Assembly: GCA_030639105.1 (NCBI GenBank)
Contig: DAOWDI010000064.1
Location: forward strand, 1 to 6,944
DNA: 6,944 bases
Reading direction: 5' to 3'
DNA from: Gammaproteobacteria bacterium
GTDB taxonomy: Bacteria > Pseudomonadota > Gammaproteobacteria > Ga0077536
Shown in pieces: positions 1 through 6,631 of this stretch. Positions within the stretch are counted from its first letter, which is position 1; every line of letters begins with the position of its first letter. A program made the position numbers and the translations under genes. A model generated the notes under the pieces. That model searched no databases and was not told where the DNA came from. It worked only from the letters and a program-made list of their open reading frames with translations.

Positions 1-66
1 AAAACCATCAGCGACGTATTGAATCAGTCTCCATGGCGCCATTCATTTGAGGAACGCCCGCTGTAA
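1..66 (+). CDS. possible C-terminal tail of a truncated plus-strand gene
   Basis: Frame 1 is open from the window edge for 21 codons and ends at a TAA at 64-66; the last residues read SFEERPL. The other two plus frames and all three minus frames over this stretch contain stops, so this is the only frame that could be coding. Twenty-one open codons is not significant by itself, and the peptide is not recognised. If real, the gene would converge on the minus-strand tRNA. No terminator hairpin is visible between 67 and 110. Confidence 0.3.
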   Translation, partial: KTISDVLNQSPWRHSFEERPL

Positions 67-110
67 CGAAGCGACTGACTTCTATGGTGCCTAATTCGCG
101 GAGCATGAAA

Positions 111-186
<76 letters not shown>

Positions 187-233
187 ATTATCGTACGGAG
201 CCCGAGACAATTAGCCCGTGAGCTCTAAAGAGA

Positions 234-247
234 AACGCGACGGCGTT
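234..247. repeat. 14-bp dyad element, copy 1 (tRNA-Phe leader)
   Basis: AACGCGACGGCGTT has 5-bp inverted arms (AACGC/GCGTT) around a 4-nt centre. An identical 14-mer occurs at 6573-6586 in the argH/algZ-like intergenic region. Here it begins about 4 nt after the predicted tRNA-Phe transcription start, so it could be an operator at the start site or a small hairpin at the 5' end of the precursor tRNA. On the minus strand it is followed by a pyrimidine-rich stretch (TCTCTTT). The function is unknown. Confidence 0.4.
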
Positions 248-257
248 GCAGCGCGCT

Positions 258-286
258 ATTTAATCGGCTCTGTCACGGGGAGTCAA
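258..286 (-). promoter_or_regulatory. sigma70-type promoter of tRNA-Phe
   Basis: On the minus strand the -35 box TTGACT (286-281, 5 of 6 consensus) is separated by exactly 17 nt from the -10 box TTAAAT (263-258, 4 of 6). The bases after the -10 are GC-rich (GCGCGC), the kind of discriminator associated with stringently controlled stable-RNA promoters. The predicted start is near position 251, giving a leader of about 65 nt before the mature tRNA. The assignment rests on box quality, spacing and location; no transcript data are available. Confidence 0.7.
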
Positions 287-369
287 CCCATGCCCGGACA
301 TTAATCGCGCGTGGGAGATTCGCGGGTTGATGTATCTCGTGACAGGGACCTATATTCACCGTTCGGGCT

Positions 370-393
370 ATATCGGGAGAAATCATCCGATAT
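370..393. repeat. 7-bp inverted repeat downstream of yggX
   Basis: ATATCGG (370-376) and CCGATAT (387-393) are perfect inverted arms separated by 10 nt, lying 40-63 nt beyond the yggX stop. No T-tract follows on either strand, so it is not a convincing intrinsic terminator. It may stabilise the 3' end of the operon mRNA or be a protein-binding dyad. Confidence 0.3.
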
Positions 394-410
394 TGATCAA
401 CTTAACAGAC

Positions 411-426
411 CCCGGCATGTACCGGG
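411..426 (-). terminator. weak candidate terminator or 3'-end hairpin of the argH-yggX operon
   Basis: CCCGG (411-415) and CCGGG (422-426) form a 5-bp GC stem with a 6-nt loop, starting 6 nt after the yggX stop on the minus strand. The following bases are GTCTGTTAAG, which is only partly T-rich. Location fits a transcription end, but stem length and tail are poor. Together with the 370-393 dyad it is the only candidate between yggX and the tRNA promoter. Confidence 0.25.
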
Positions 427-432
427 ACGACG

Positions 433-702
433 TTATTGCGGTGCGACGAATTCGTCCGGTATGTGAGACCCGTCGCCAAAGAAATACTTTTCCATCTCTT
501 TTTCTAGGAACTGGCGATCCTTGGGTTCGATGGGTGTCAGCCGGTATTCGTTGATAAGCATCGTCTGATGCTGTAACCACTGCTGCCACGCTTCCTTCGA
601 TACGTTCTCGAAGATGCGTTGCCCTAATTCCCCGGGGTAGGGCGGCATTGGCAGGCCCTCTGCCTCGCAGCCAAGTTTGACGCAATTGACAGTATGACTC
701 AC
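433..702 (-). CDS. yggX: YggX, Fe(II)-trafficking / oxidative damage protection protein
   Basis: This 89-residue protein has the usual length of the YggX family (91 in E. coli) and its hallmarks: MSHTVNC at the start with the conserved Cys7, YPGELGQRI at 22-30, SKEAWQQW at 35-42 and QTMLINE at 46-52. A second cysteine is at position 12. Family knowledge: YggX is a small cytoplasmic protein that protects labile Fe-S clusters against superoxide and is linked to iron trafficking. The start is GTG (702-700), overlapping the mutY stop in a GTGA arrangement, which suggests translational coupling. A strong AAGGAG lies 8 nt upstream within mutY. The start position is supported because MSHT matches the family N-terminus. 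The partner gene mutY encodes a 4Fe-4S enzyme, so the pairing makes functional sense. The stop is TAA at 435-433. Confidence 0.97.
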   Translation of the reverse strand: MSHTVNCVKLGCEAEGLPMPPYPGELGQRIFENVSKEAWQQWLQHQTMLINEYRLTPIEPKDRQFLEKEMEKYFFGDGSHIPDEFVAPQ

Positions 703-1769
703 CCTGTGTTCTCCTTCAGCTCTTGGGCGGGCTGAGCGGCGCCCAGCAGTGTTTCAACGGGCTTTGCGAGCCCGACGCGCTTCGGTTTGTTGACGTTATA
801 CCAAAGCCACCGATCTGGATCCATGACTGTATGAGCGGTGTCGCGAACGACGATCTCGATAGGTGTGATCGCCAGGCGGAAATGCGTGAAGGTATGGGTC
901 AGGATCGGCTTTTCGACCACCTCGCCGATCCGATCAAGACCGAGTGTCCGGCACCATGATCCCACATCTTCGGCGGCATCAATTTCTGGAAAGCTCCAAA
1001 GTCCGCCCCAGATGCCAGCTGGCGGACGACGGTACAGGAGCGTGGCGGTATTTCTTGCTCTAACGATAAGAAACCGCGTGCTTTTCTCCGGCAGCGGCTT
1101 ACGTTTCCTCTGTCCCGGGAAGTGGCTCTGAGTCCCAGTGGCATACGCCCTGCAATCCGCCTTCAGCGGACAGTGATCGCATTGCGGATTGCTCCGCACG
1201 CAGACCGTTGCGCCAAGGTCCATCATCGCTTGGGTATAGGCCGCGACCCGAGTGTGGGGTGTGTGCGATTGTGCGTGAGACCACAGTTCCCGCTGCACGC
1301 GGCTCGCGCCCGGCCAGCCAGCGACCTTGTGGTAACGTGCGAGTACGCGCTTGACGTTGCCGTCTAAAATGGGATGTCTATCACCGTGGGCCAGCGCAAG
1401 AATTGCTCCAGCGCTGGAGCGGCCGAGCCCGGGCAGGCCGGTCAGTGTGGCGATTTCACGCGGTAATTTCCCCCCGTGTTGCGTTGCTATGATGGCGGCC
1501 GCACGGTGCAGGTTGCGAGCGCGCGCATAATAGCCGAGGCCCGACCACAAGTGCAGGACTTCGTCGATATCCGTGGCCGCCAGATCTGAAATCGATCCGA
1601 AATGCCTCATAAAACGTTCGAAGTAGGGGACCACAGTGGCGACCCGAGTCTGCTGCAGCATGATCTCCGATACCCAAACGCGGTACGGGGTCGGGTCAAT
1701 TTGCCAGGGCAGGTTGTGCCGGCCGTGGTCATCGAACCATTCTAATAGCCGCTCACTCAGACGCTGCAC
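699..1769 (-). CDS. mutY: MutY, adenine DNA glycosylase
   Basis: This 356-residue protein is full length for MutY (about 350). It removes adenine mispaired with 8-oxoguanine or guanine in base-excision repair. Visible features in order are: the N-terminal helical glycosylase domain with SEIMLQQTR at 34-42, including catalytic Glu35; the helix-hairpin-helix [11 protein letters not shown] around 112-122; [12 protein letters not shown] at 134-145 with catalytic Asp136; the 4Fe-4S loop with C190-X6-C197-X2-C200-X5-C206; and a C-terminal NUDIX-like domain for 8-oxoG recognition from about 230, with the FTHF motif at 294-297. All expected catalytic and cluster residues are present, so it should be active. 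The start is GTG (1769-1767) with a modest GAGG 6 nt upstream; it matches the E. coli N-terminus, and an in-frame stop (that of the asmA-like gene) lies 45 nt upstream. It follows the asmA-like gene and overlaps yggX by 4 nt, so it is probably transcribed from argH downwards. Confidence 0.98.
   Translation of the reverse strand: MQRLSERLLEWFDDHGRHNLPWQIDPTPYRVWVSEIMLQQTRVATVVPYFERFMRHFGSISDLAATDIDEVLHLWSGLGYYARARNLHRAAAIIATQHGGKLPREIATLTGLPGLGRSSAGAILALAHGDRHPILDGNVKRVLARYHKVAGWPGASRVQRELWSHAQSHTPHTRVAAYTQAMMDLGATVCVRSNPQCDHCPLKADCRAYATGTQSHFPGQRKRKPLPEKSTRFLIVRARNTATLLYRRPPAGIWGGLWSFPEIDAAEDVGSWCRTLGLDRIGEVVEKPILTHTFTHFRLAITPIEIVVRDTAHTVMDPDRWLWYNVNKPKRVGLAKPVETLLGAAQPAQELKENTG
711..716 (-). 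promoter_or_regulatory. ribosome binding site of yggX inside mutY
   Basis: AAGGAG on the minus strand lies 8 nt before the yggX GTG start and within the last codons of mutY. It fixes the GTG at 702-700 as the start and allows efficient initiation despite the non-ATG codon. Confidence 0.7.
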
Positions 1770-1788
1770 GGTTCGCCTCGTGTTCGAT

Positions 1789-1812
1789 GTCGATACCGGC
1801 CGGTCGATACCG
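1789..1812. repeat. 10-bp direct repeat in the asmA-mutY gap
   Basis: GTCGATACCG occurs at 1789-1798 and again at 1803-1812, with the spacer GCCG between, and the junction forms the palindrome ACCGGCCGGT (1795-1804). It fills much of the 45-nt gap between the asmA-like stop and the mutY start. It may be a small tandem duplication or a weak structured element in the mRNA. No function is assigned. Confidence 0.45.
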
Positions 1813-1814
1813 CA

Positions 1815-4800
1815 TCAAAACTTCAAGATTTTCTGCAAGGCCTTGCCGGCATCACCGCCAATCGCCTTTTCGAGCTGTTTCCCGACTTCTTTCTGGACGG
1901 CGGATTTTGCTATTTCTCCAACGATATCACCGACATCGGGCTTGCAGGCATCGGCGCCGATCTTGCCGCGGCAGCGGATCGGCACGGTGTAGCCGCCGAG
2001 GTTGAAGTTGCTTTCGCCGCGCTGAGTGCTGGACGCATCCACCGATACCTTGGCGTCATATTTCATCGTGTCATTGTGCAGATTGGCGACGATACCTTTG
2101 CCGGTGATCTTGAAGCCTGAGCCATCGAGCAGCAGATCGTTATTGGAGCCGACGCCGTTGTTGAAATTGATCGTGCCGCCCAGGGTCTGAAACCGGGTCT
2201 CCCCACCTTTTTGAATGTTGCTGGGCCGCTTACTTTCGATCATAACCTCGATTTGCCGCAGTATGGCGGCGACATCCATTCCGCGGTAAACCCCGTTTTG
2301 AACCAAGAATTTCAGGGGGCCGGTGAGGCGCTTTTTTAACACATCGCCGTTGCTTCCCGTAGACTTGAGATTGGCGGTGAGGTTGGCGATGCCGGAGAGC
2401 GATCGATCGCCGGTCGTATCGAACAACAGCGGTTCGATATTGACCCCCGTCAGCGTCGTGTTGAACGTAAGCGCGGAAACCTTTTTCGTGGCGTCAAGAT
2501 TGATGATGCCGTGGTAGCCGCCGTTGTACAGTGAAGCTGCGATTGGGTTGACGTTGATCCTGCCGCCGGTGGCATTGATGCTGAGTTTTACGTTTTGCAT
2601 TTTTGCCCCGGAGAGTTGCAGCTTCCCGACGAGGAGGTCCCCTTTGACCTTGAGCTTGCGCAAGGTTGCGATCGGCAGTTGCGCCACGCCCGCGGCGGCG
2701 GCCTCCGGCGTCACCGGCCGTGCCTTGCCTTTCGGCTTCGGTGGCAGGTAGTGATCCGCATTCAGTTGATCGATGCCAAGGCTAAAGCGTACATCCGGTC
2801 CCGCGAAATCCGCGATCGCGAGATCGCCTTTTAGGGTCGATTGGTCGAGCTGCATCGTCAATTTATTGAGTGCAATACTCGTTTTTGTTCCTTTAAAGTC
2901 TGTGTTGAGCCCGAACCTTGTCAGCGCTTTTGGATCCTTCATGCGCGGCAGCTTCTGGTTGAGATCGACCAACACCTTTTTAAGATTGAAGTTCGGCACA
3001 TTCAATTTTCCGTTGAATGCGGGCTCGGTCTTTATCTTAGAGGCATTCAGGTTGCCCGTGATGTTCATGCCGAGTCCCTTCAACGAGAGGTCTTTCACGG
3101 CGAGGGTTTCCTTGTCGAGATTTGCGTGCGCGGCCCCGGCCGTCAGGGTCAGATTAACGGACTTTTTCTGGCCCGCGCCCTTGATTACGGCGATTAGGCT
3201 CAATGGGCTGAACGTCATGTCCGCCATCGTCCCTTTGATGCCGACATCGACATTGAGCGCCTTGACCGACTTGGCCAGATCCTTCTGCCCGAGCGCCGTC
3301 AGCAGCGGCGAAACGTTGTCACCCTTCACCGCGAGACGTCCGTCGATCGCGCCCTTGCCGCTGTCTATGTTCTGAGCTTTTAATTTTCCATCGATGACCA
3401 GCCCAAGGCCCTTGGCCGACAGCCGCGGCAGGTCGACGCTTCCCGAGTCGGTCGCGAAATTAGTCTGTAAGGTAAAGGACTTGTTGGGCGCGCCCGAGAG
3501 CGACTTCGACATCTCATGCAACCCGCTGTCGGGCCCCTGGAACGTTGCGGCAAGCGCGAGCAGCGATGGGAGATCCGGGCCGGATGCGTTGATGCTGCCC
3601 TTGAGCGCGGCCTTGGCACTGCTCGATTCGGTCGATGCGACATTGCCCGATATCGTATTGCCGAGCAGTTTCGCCTCGAGCTTCGGCAGGTTGATCTGCC
3701 CGCTTTGGGTGTCGACATCGAATGTCGTGTGCAGATCGAAGGTCTTGTCTTTCGCCTTCCCGAGGACCTTGATGAGGTCGTTGAGTGTCTTGGGCTTCAT
3801 GCCCTGGAGTTGGCCGAAGACGGCGAGCAGTGACGGGAGATCGGGCCCTTTAGCCGTCAAGTTGCCCTTAGCGGCCGGCGTGTCCGTGTTCGCGCGTTCG
3901 GCTGCGAGGTTGGCGTTCAGTGTCGCACCCAGCATCGCACCCTTGAGTTTCGGCACGCTGACATTGCCGCTGTGCATATCGGCGTCGAATTCAGCGGCGA
4001 AGTCGAAGCCGCGCTCCTTGAGGCCGCCGATCTGCTTGGCGATGGGCAGTTCGAAGGCCTTGAAAATCATGGCGAGGTCTTCGCCTTTGAGTTCCAGGGC
4101 GCCGCGCATGCCCGGCGCATCGGATTCGATATCCGTCGCTACGATATCGCCCTTGAGCGCGGTTTTGAGTCCACTCAGCGCCAGTTGATGGATGCTCGCA
4201 AGTCCCGCTTTGAGATCGATGTCGACAATTGCGCCGGCCTTGATCGCTGCCTTCCCGCCGGGCAGGCTCTTGGCGCGCATCACGATGTCCAGATCGAACG
4301 GTTCGACATGATATTTCTCATCCGCAAGGTCATAAGAGATAGTACCCATCAGGGCGAGGTCCGCGTCTAGCGCCGGTTGGTTGGCAACGGTTTGGAAAGA
4401 TATCTCGAAGGCGATGGGCTCACCGAAGGTCAGCGCGCCGGTACTCACATTGAATTTGCTGATATCCGCATGCTGTCCGTCAGCCGCATCTCGCCAGGAC
4501 AATGCGGCGTCCTGGATGTCGACTCCGCCGAGCGCGATGGTGGCGATATTGCCGGAACTCTGCTGTTGTGCTGTATCACCGGCCAAATCTGACCAGTTTG
4601 TTACCCCCTCGGCGTTTCTGGCGAGATTGAGGCGGGCGCCATAGAGTTTCACGGTGTCCATTTCGATCTGCTTTTTCAGCAGCGGCAGTGTCGCCACGGC
4701 GATCCGGATTTCCTCGGCGGCGAAAAATGGCTCATCGCCGAAGCCGGGGACGTTGCTCAAGGTCAGCGGACCGGCTTTGATCGTTATCTTAGGCCACAAC

Positions 4801-4976
4801 GCCCATTCGAGTTCGCCATCCAAGATCAGCGCCCGGCCGGTCTTCTCGAATACCCGGGTCGCTATCTCTTCCTTAAAAGCATTGGGATCGGCGAACGTGT
4901 TGAAAGTGGCAATACCGCCGATGACGACGATCACCAACAATACGGCCAGGATAACGAGAAGTTTCAAGATCTTCAT
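1815..4976 (-). CDS. AsmA-family inner-membrane-anchored periplasmic protein
   Basis: The protein has 1053 residues, longer than E. coli AsmA (617) and closer in size to TamB or YhdP. A short N-terminus is followed by one hydrophobic segment at about 4-24, predicted to anchor it in the inner membrane with the rest in the periplasm. The AsmA N-terminal signature follows (DPNAFKEEIATRVFEKTGR, about 30-48, then LEWALWP at 56-62). The middle (about 290-620) contains diverged repeats, followed by a Lys/Pro/Ala-rich linker at about 745-763. The C-terminal AsmA-type domain (about 770-1015) ends in VPIRCRGKIGADACKPD and an amphipathic Lys-rich tail. AsmA-like proteins are linked to outer-membrane biogenesis and phospholipid transport between membranes; that role here is inference from the family. 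The ATG start has a strong AAGGAG 5 nt upstream and lies 23 nt after argH. A similar gene precedes mutY in Pseudomonas, as I recall. The exact subfamily is uncertain. Confidence 0.93.
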   Translation of the reverse strand: MKILKLLVILAVLLVIVVIGGIATFNTFADPNAFKEEIATRVFEKTGRALILDGELEWALWPKITIKAGPLTLSNVPGFGDEPFFAAEEIRIAVATLPLLKKQIEMDTVKLYGARLNLARNAEGVTNWSDLAGDTAQQQSSGNIATIALGGVDIQDAALSWRDAADGQHADISKFNVSTGALTFGEPIAFEISFQTVANQPALDADLALMGTISYDLADEKYHVEPFDLDIVMRAKSLPGGKAAIKAGAIVDIDLKAGLASIHQLALSGLKTALKGDIVATDIESDAPGMRGALELKGEDLAMIFKAFELPIAKQIGGLKERGFDFAAEFDADMHSGNVSVPKLKGAMLGATLNANLAAERANTDTPAAKGNLTAKGPDLPSLLAVFGQLQGMKPKTLNDLIKVLGKAKDKTFDLHTTFDVDTQSGQINLPKLEAKLLGNTISGNVASTESSSAKAALKGSINASGPDLPSLLALAATFQGPDSGLHEMSKSLSGAPNKSFTLQTNFATDSGSVDLPRLSAKGLGLVIDGKLKAQNIDSGKGAIDGRLAVKGDNVSPLLTALGQKDLAKSVKALNVDVGIKGTMADMTFSPLSLIAVIKGAGQKKSVNLTLTAGAAHANLDKETLAVKDLSLKGLGMNITGNLNASKIKTEPAFNGKLNVPNFNLKKVLVDLNQKLPRMKDPKALTRFGLNTDFKGTKTSIALNKLTMQLDQSTLKGDLAIADFAGPDVRFSLGIDQLNADHYLPPKPKGKARPVTPEAAAAGVAQLPIATLRKLKVKGDLLVGKLQLSGAKMQNVKLSINATGGRINVNPIAASLYNGGYHGIINLDATKKVSALTFNTTLTGVNIEPLLFDTTGDRSLSGIANLTANLKSTGSNGDVLKKRLTGPLKFLVQNGVYRGMDVAAILRQIEVMIESKRPSNIQKGGETRFQTLGGTINFNNGVGSNNDLLLDGSGFKITGKGIVANLHNDTMKYDAKVSVDASSTQRGESNFNLGGYTVPIRCRGKIGADACKPDVGDIVGEIAKSAVQKEVGKQLEKAIGGDAGKALQKILKF
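3363..4109 (-). repeat. diverged internal protein repeats in the AsmA-like protein
   Basis: Residues about 290-361, 368-451 and 455-538 follow the same plan: a Gly-rich strand, a G-x-D-L motif leading into a short helix, a variable insert, then a F-x-x-x-F-x-x-D-x-x-SG-x-x-x-x-P-K/R-L segment and a Leu-Gly. Units 2 and 3 share GPDLPSLLA exactly; over those nine codons the DNA (3822-3848 versus 3555-3581) differs at 5 of 27 bases, all third codon positions. A fourth, more degenerate copy appears to start at about residue 541. This indicates old duplications kept under protein-level constraint. Confidence 0.65.
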
Positions 4977-4981
4977 GGCGA

Positions 4982-4987
4982 CTCCTT
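4982..4987 (-). promoter_or_regulatory. ribosome binding site of the asmA-like gene
   Basis: AAGGAG on the minus strand, 5 nt before the ATG at 4976-4974, sits in the 23-nt gap after the argH stop. It supports this ATG as the start and independent initiation within the operon. Confidence 0.7.
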
Positions 4988-4999
4988 AGATAATTTAGC

Positions 5000-6430
5000 T
5001 TACGGCATCGCTTCCATCGTGCTGCATGCACAAGCAGCGGTATCCAACCGCTCGCGCGCGCGCTTGCAGGCGGCGCGGACCTGAGCCGGCGCCGTACCGC
5101 CCAAATGGTTGCGTGCGTTAAGCGATCTGTCAACGTCAAGCACCGCGTAGACCCGTTCGGTCATCGCCGGATATAACGAACGAAGTTCGCCGAGTGGCAG
5201 GTCCTTGAGGTCGCAGTTTTTTTCGACAGCGAGTCGGACGGCTGCCCCTACAACGGCGTGGGCATCGCGAAATGGTATACCTTCACGGACCAGATAATCG
5301 GCCAGATCCGTAGCCGTCGCGAAACCCTTTTCCGCCGCCGCGCGCATATTCTCGGCGTTGACAGTGAGGCTCGGCACTAAATCTCCAAACGCTTTGATGC
5401 AGTCGATTACGGTATCGACCGTGTCGAATAAGGGTTCTTTGTCTTCCTGGTTATCCTTGTTGTAGGCGAGCGGTTGGGATTTCATTAAGGTGATGAGCCC
5501 CATGAGGTGACCGGCGACGCGTCCTGATTTCCCACGCACCAGCTCCGGCACATCGGGGTTTTTCTTTTGCGGCATCATCGAAGAACCGGTACAGAAGGCA
5601 TCGCTTATTTCGATAAAGGAAAACTGCTGCGAGTTCCACAGCACCAGTTCTTCGGCCATGCGCGAGAAATGCATCATCAATATTGATGCGCACGCACAGA
5701 ATTCGATGGCGAAATCGCGGTCGCTCACTGCGTCCAGCGAGTTCTGTGCAATGTATTCGAAGCCGAGCAGGTTCGCGCTGATTGCGCGGTCGATTGGGAA
5801 AGTAGTGCCCGCGAGTGCACCCGCGCCCAAAGGCATGATGTTGACCCGTTTACGGCAATCGCCGAGGCGATCACGATCACGGCCCAGCATTTCGAACCAA
5901 GCCAGCATGTGGTGCCCAAACGATACCGGCTGCGCGGTCTGCAGGTGCGTGAATCCGGGCATCACCGTCGCTGCCTCGCGCTCGGCCAGGTCCACGAGCC
6001 CCCGCATCAAGCTGGTCAGGCCCGCAACGATCGCGTCGATTTCCTCGCGCAGGAATAGGCGGATGTCGGTGGCGATTTGGTCATTGCGCGAGCGTGCGGT
6101 ATGCAGCTTCTTACCGCTATCGCCGATACGCTCGACCAATGCATGCTCGATATTCATATGAACATCTTCCAGCGCCACCGACCATTCGAAGCGGCCATCT
6201 TCTATATCCGACTCGATCGCCCGTAGTCCGCCGACAATCTTGTCACGCTCATCCGGGTTGAGAATACCGACCTCGGTCAGCATCTGGGCATGCGCGATAG
6301 AGCCCCTGATGTCATGGGCATAGAGTCGCTTGTCGAATTGTACGGATGCGGTAAAACGCTCGACGAACGCGTCCGTCGGGGCGTTGAAACGTCCGCCCCA
6401 GGGTTTCGTTAAATCCGATTGGTCGCTCAT
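5000..6430 (-). CDS. argH: ArgH, argininosuccinate lyase
   Basis: ArgH splits argininosuccinate into arginine and fumarate, the last step of arginine synthesis, as a cytoplasmic homotetramer. This 476-residue protein carries the family's motifs: WGGRF at 11-15, the substrate-binding [12 protein letters not shown] around 107-118, THLQ at 161-164 with the general-acid/base His162, and the fumarase/aspartase superfamily signature [11 protein letters not shown] at 282-292 with catalytic Ser283. LAYNKD and QEDKE follow at about 321-332. All active-site residues are present. The start could be either of two adjacent ATGs (6433 or 6430). I prefer 6430 because the weak GGGA at 6440-6437 is 6 nt from it and only 3 nt from the other. 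The frame stays open upstream to 6613, but those 60 codons have no family similarity. The C-terminus runs about 14 residues past the E. coli end and contains two cysteines. It is the first gene of the likely operon argH-asmA-mutY-yggX. Confidence 0.97.
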   Translation of the reverse strand: MSDQSDLTKPWGGRFNAPTDAFVERFTASVQFDKRLYAHDIRGSIAHAQMLTEVGILNPDERDKIVGGLRAIESDIEDGRFEWSVALEDVHMNIEHALVERIGDSGKKLHTARSRNDQIATDIRLFLREEIDAIVAGLTSLMRGLVDLAEREAATVMPGFTHLQTAQPVSFGHHMLAWFEMLGRDRDRLGDCRKRVNIMPLGAGALAGTTFPIDRAISANLLGFEYIAQNSLDAVSDRDFAIEFCACASILMMHFSRMAEELVLWNSQQFSFIEISDAFCTGSSMMPQKKNPDVPELVRGKSGRVAGHLMGLITLMKSQPLAYNKDNQEDKEPLFDTVDTVIDCIKAFGDLVPSLTVNAENMRAAAEKGFATATDLADYLVREGIPFRDAHAVVGAAVRLAVEKNCDLKDLPLGELRSLYPAMTERVYAVLDVDRSLNARNHLGGTAPAQVRAACKRARERLDTAACACSTMEAMP

Positions 6431-6456
6431 CATTGATCCCGTCGCTGCCGCACCGC

Positions 6457-6462
6457 AGTATA
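6457..6462 (-). promoter_or_regulatory. candidate -10 box for argH
   Basis: TATACT on the minus strand matches 5 of 6 bases of the sigma70 -10 consensus and would give a leader of about 20 nt before argH. No good -35 box is found at 16-18 nt spacing (TTCTGG at 17), and there is no extended -10 TG, so an activator or a different promoter may be used. This is a weak call. Confidence 0.25.
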
Positions 6463-6572
6463 TCTCATGGCGGATTGGCCCAGAAACGGCTTTATCCCGC
6501 AACGCCGGCAGCGGCTCGCGGCGGTGCCTGTAGTATTCTTCATATAGACGAGGCGAGTGCTGAGACGGTTTC

Positions 6573-6586
6573 AACGCGACGGCGTT
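6573..6586. repeat. 14-bp dyad element, copy 2 (argH/algZ-like intergenic region)
   Basis: This is identical to AACGCGACGGCGTT at 234-247, with the same 5-bp arms and 4-nt centre. Here it lies 45 nt before the divergent ATG at 6632 and about 140 nt upstream of argH, a typical place for an operator. The last T is also the first base of TTGACT (6586-6591), a -35-like hexamer on the plus strand, but no acceptable -10 follows at correct spacing. Confidence 0.4.
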
Positions 6587-6607
6587 TGACTGCCGTTCAC
6601 CTCCACG

Positions 6608-6618
6608 GGACACTGTCC
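6608..6618. promoter_or_regulatory. perfect 11-bp dyad upstream of the algZ-like gene
   Basis: GGACACTGTCC is a perfect inverted repeat (5+1+5) ending a few bases before the ribosome binding site AGAGG (6622-6626). It could be a protein-binding site, or in mRNA a 4-bp hairpin beside the initiation region. It does not match the LexA box spacing. No regulator is assigned. Confidence 0.3.
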
Positions 6619-6631
6619 GTTAGAGGGATTC

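Noticed and set aside
33..42. Palindrome ATGGCGCCAT near the tRNA-Phe 3' side as a possible attachment or terminator site
   Set aside because: There is no loop, no T-tract, no repeat of the tRNA 3' end and no integrase gene in the window, so neither reading is supported.
327..685. Open frames of 75 (plus) and 100 (minus) codons over yggX and its downstream region
   Set aside because: Both overlap the clear yggX frame and have no recognised motifs.
2773..4370. Several plus-strand open frames of 110 to 264 codons opposite the asmA-like gene
   Set aside because: They lie wholly inside a well-supported minus-strand gene and show no recognisable domain or consistent ribosome sites. GC-rich coding DNA commonly gives such antisense openings.
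5658..6161. 167-codon plus-strand open frame opposite argH
   Set aside because: It mirrors the argH coding frame, and argH is unambiguous here. No family is recognised.
6431..6613. N-terminal extension of ArgH by about 60 residues in the same open frame
   Set aside because: The extension has no likeness to ArgH, whose conserved N-terminus (WGGRF) begins shortly after the ATG pair at 6433/6430. It would also fill most of the intergenic region and nearly touch the divergent gene. It is most simply a chance opening.
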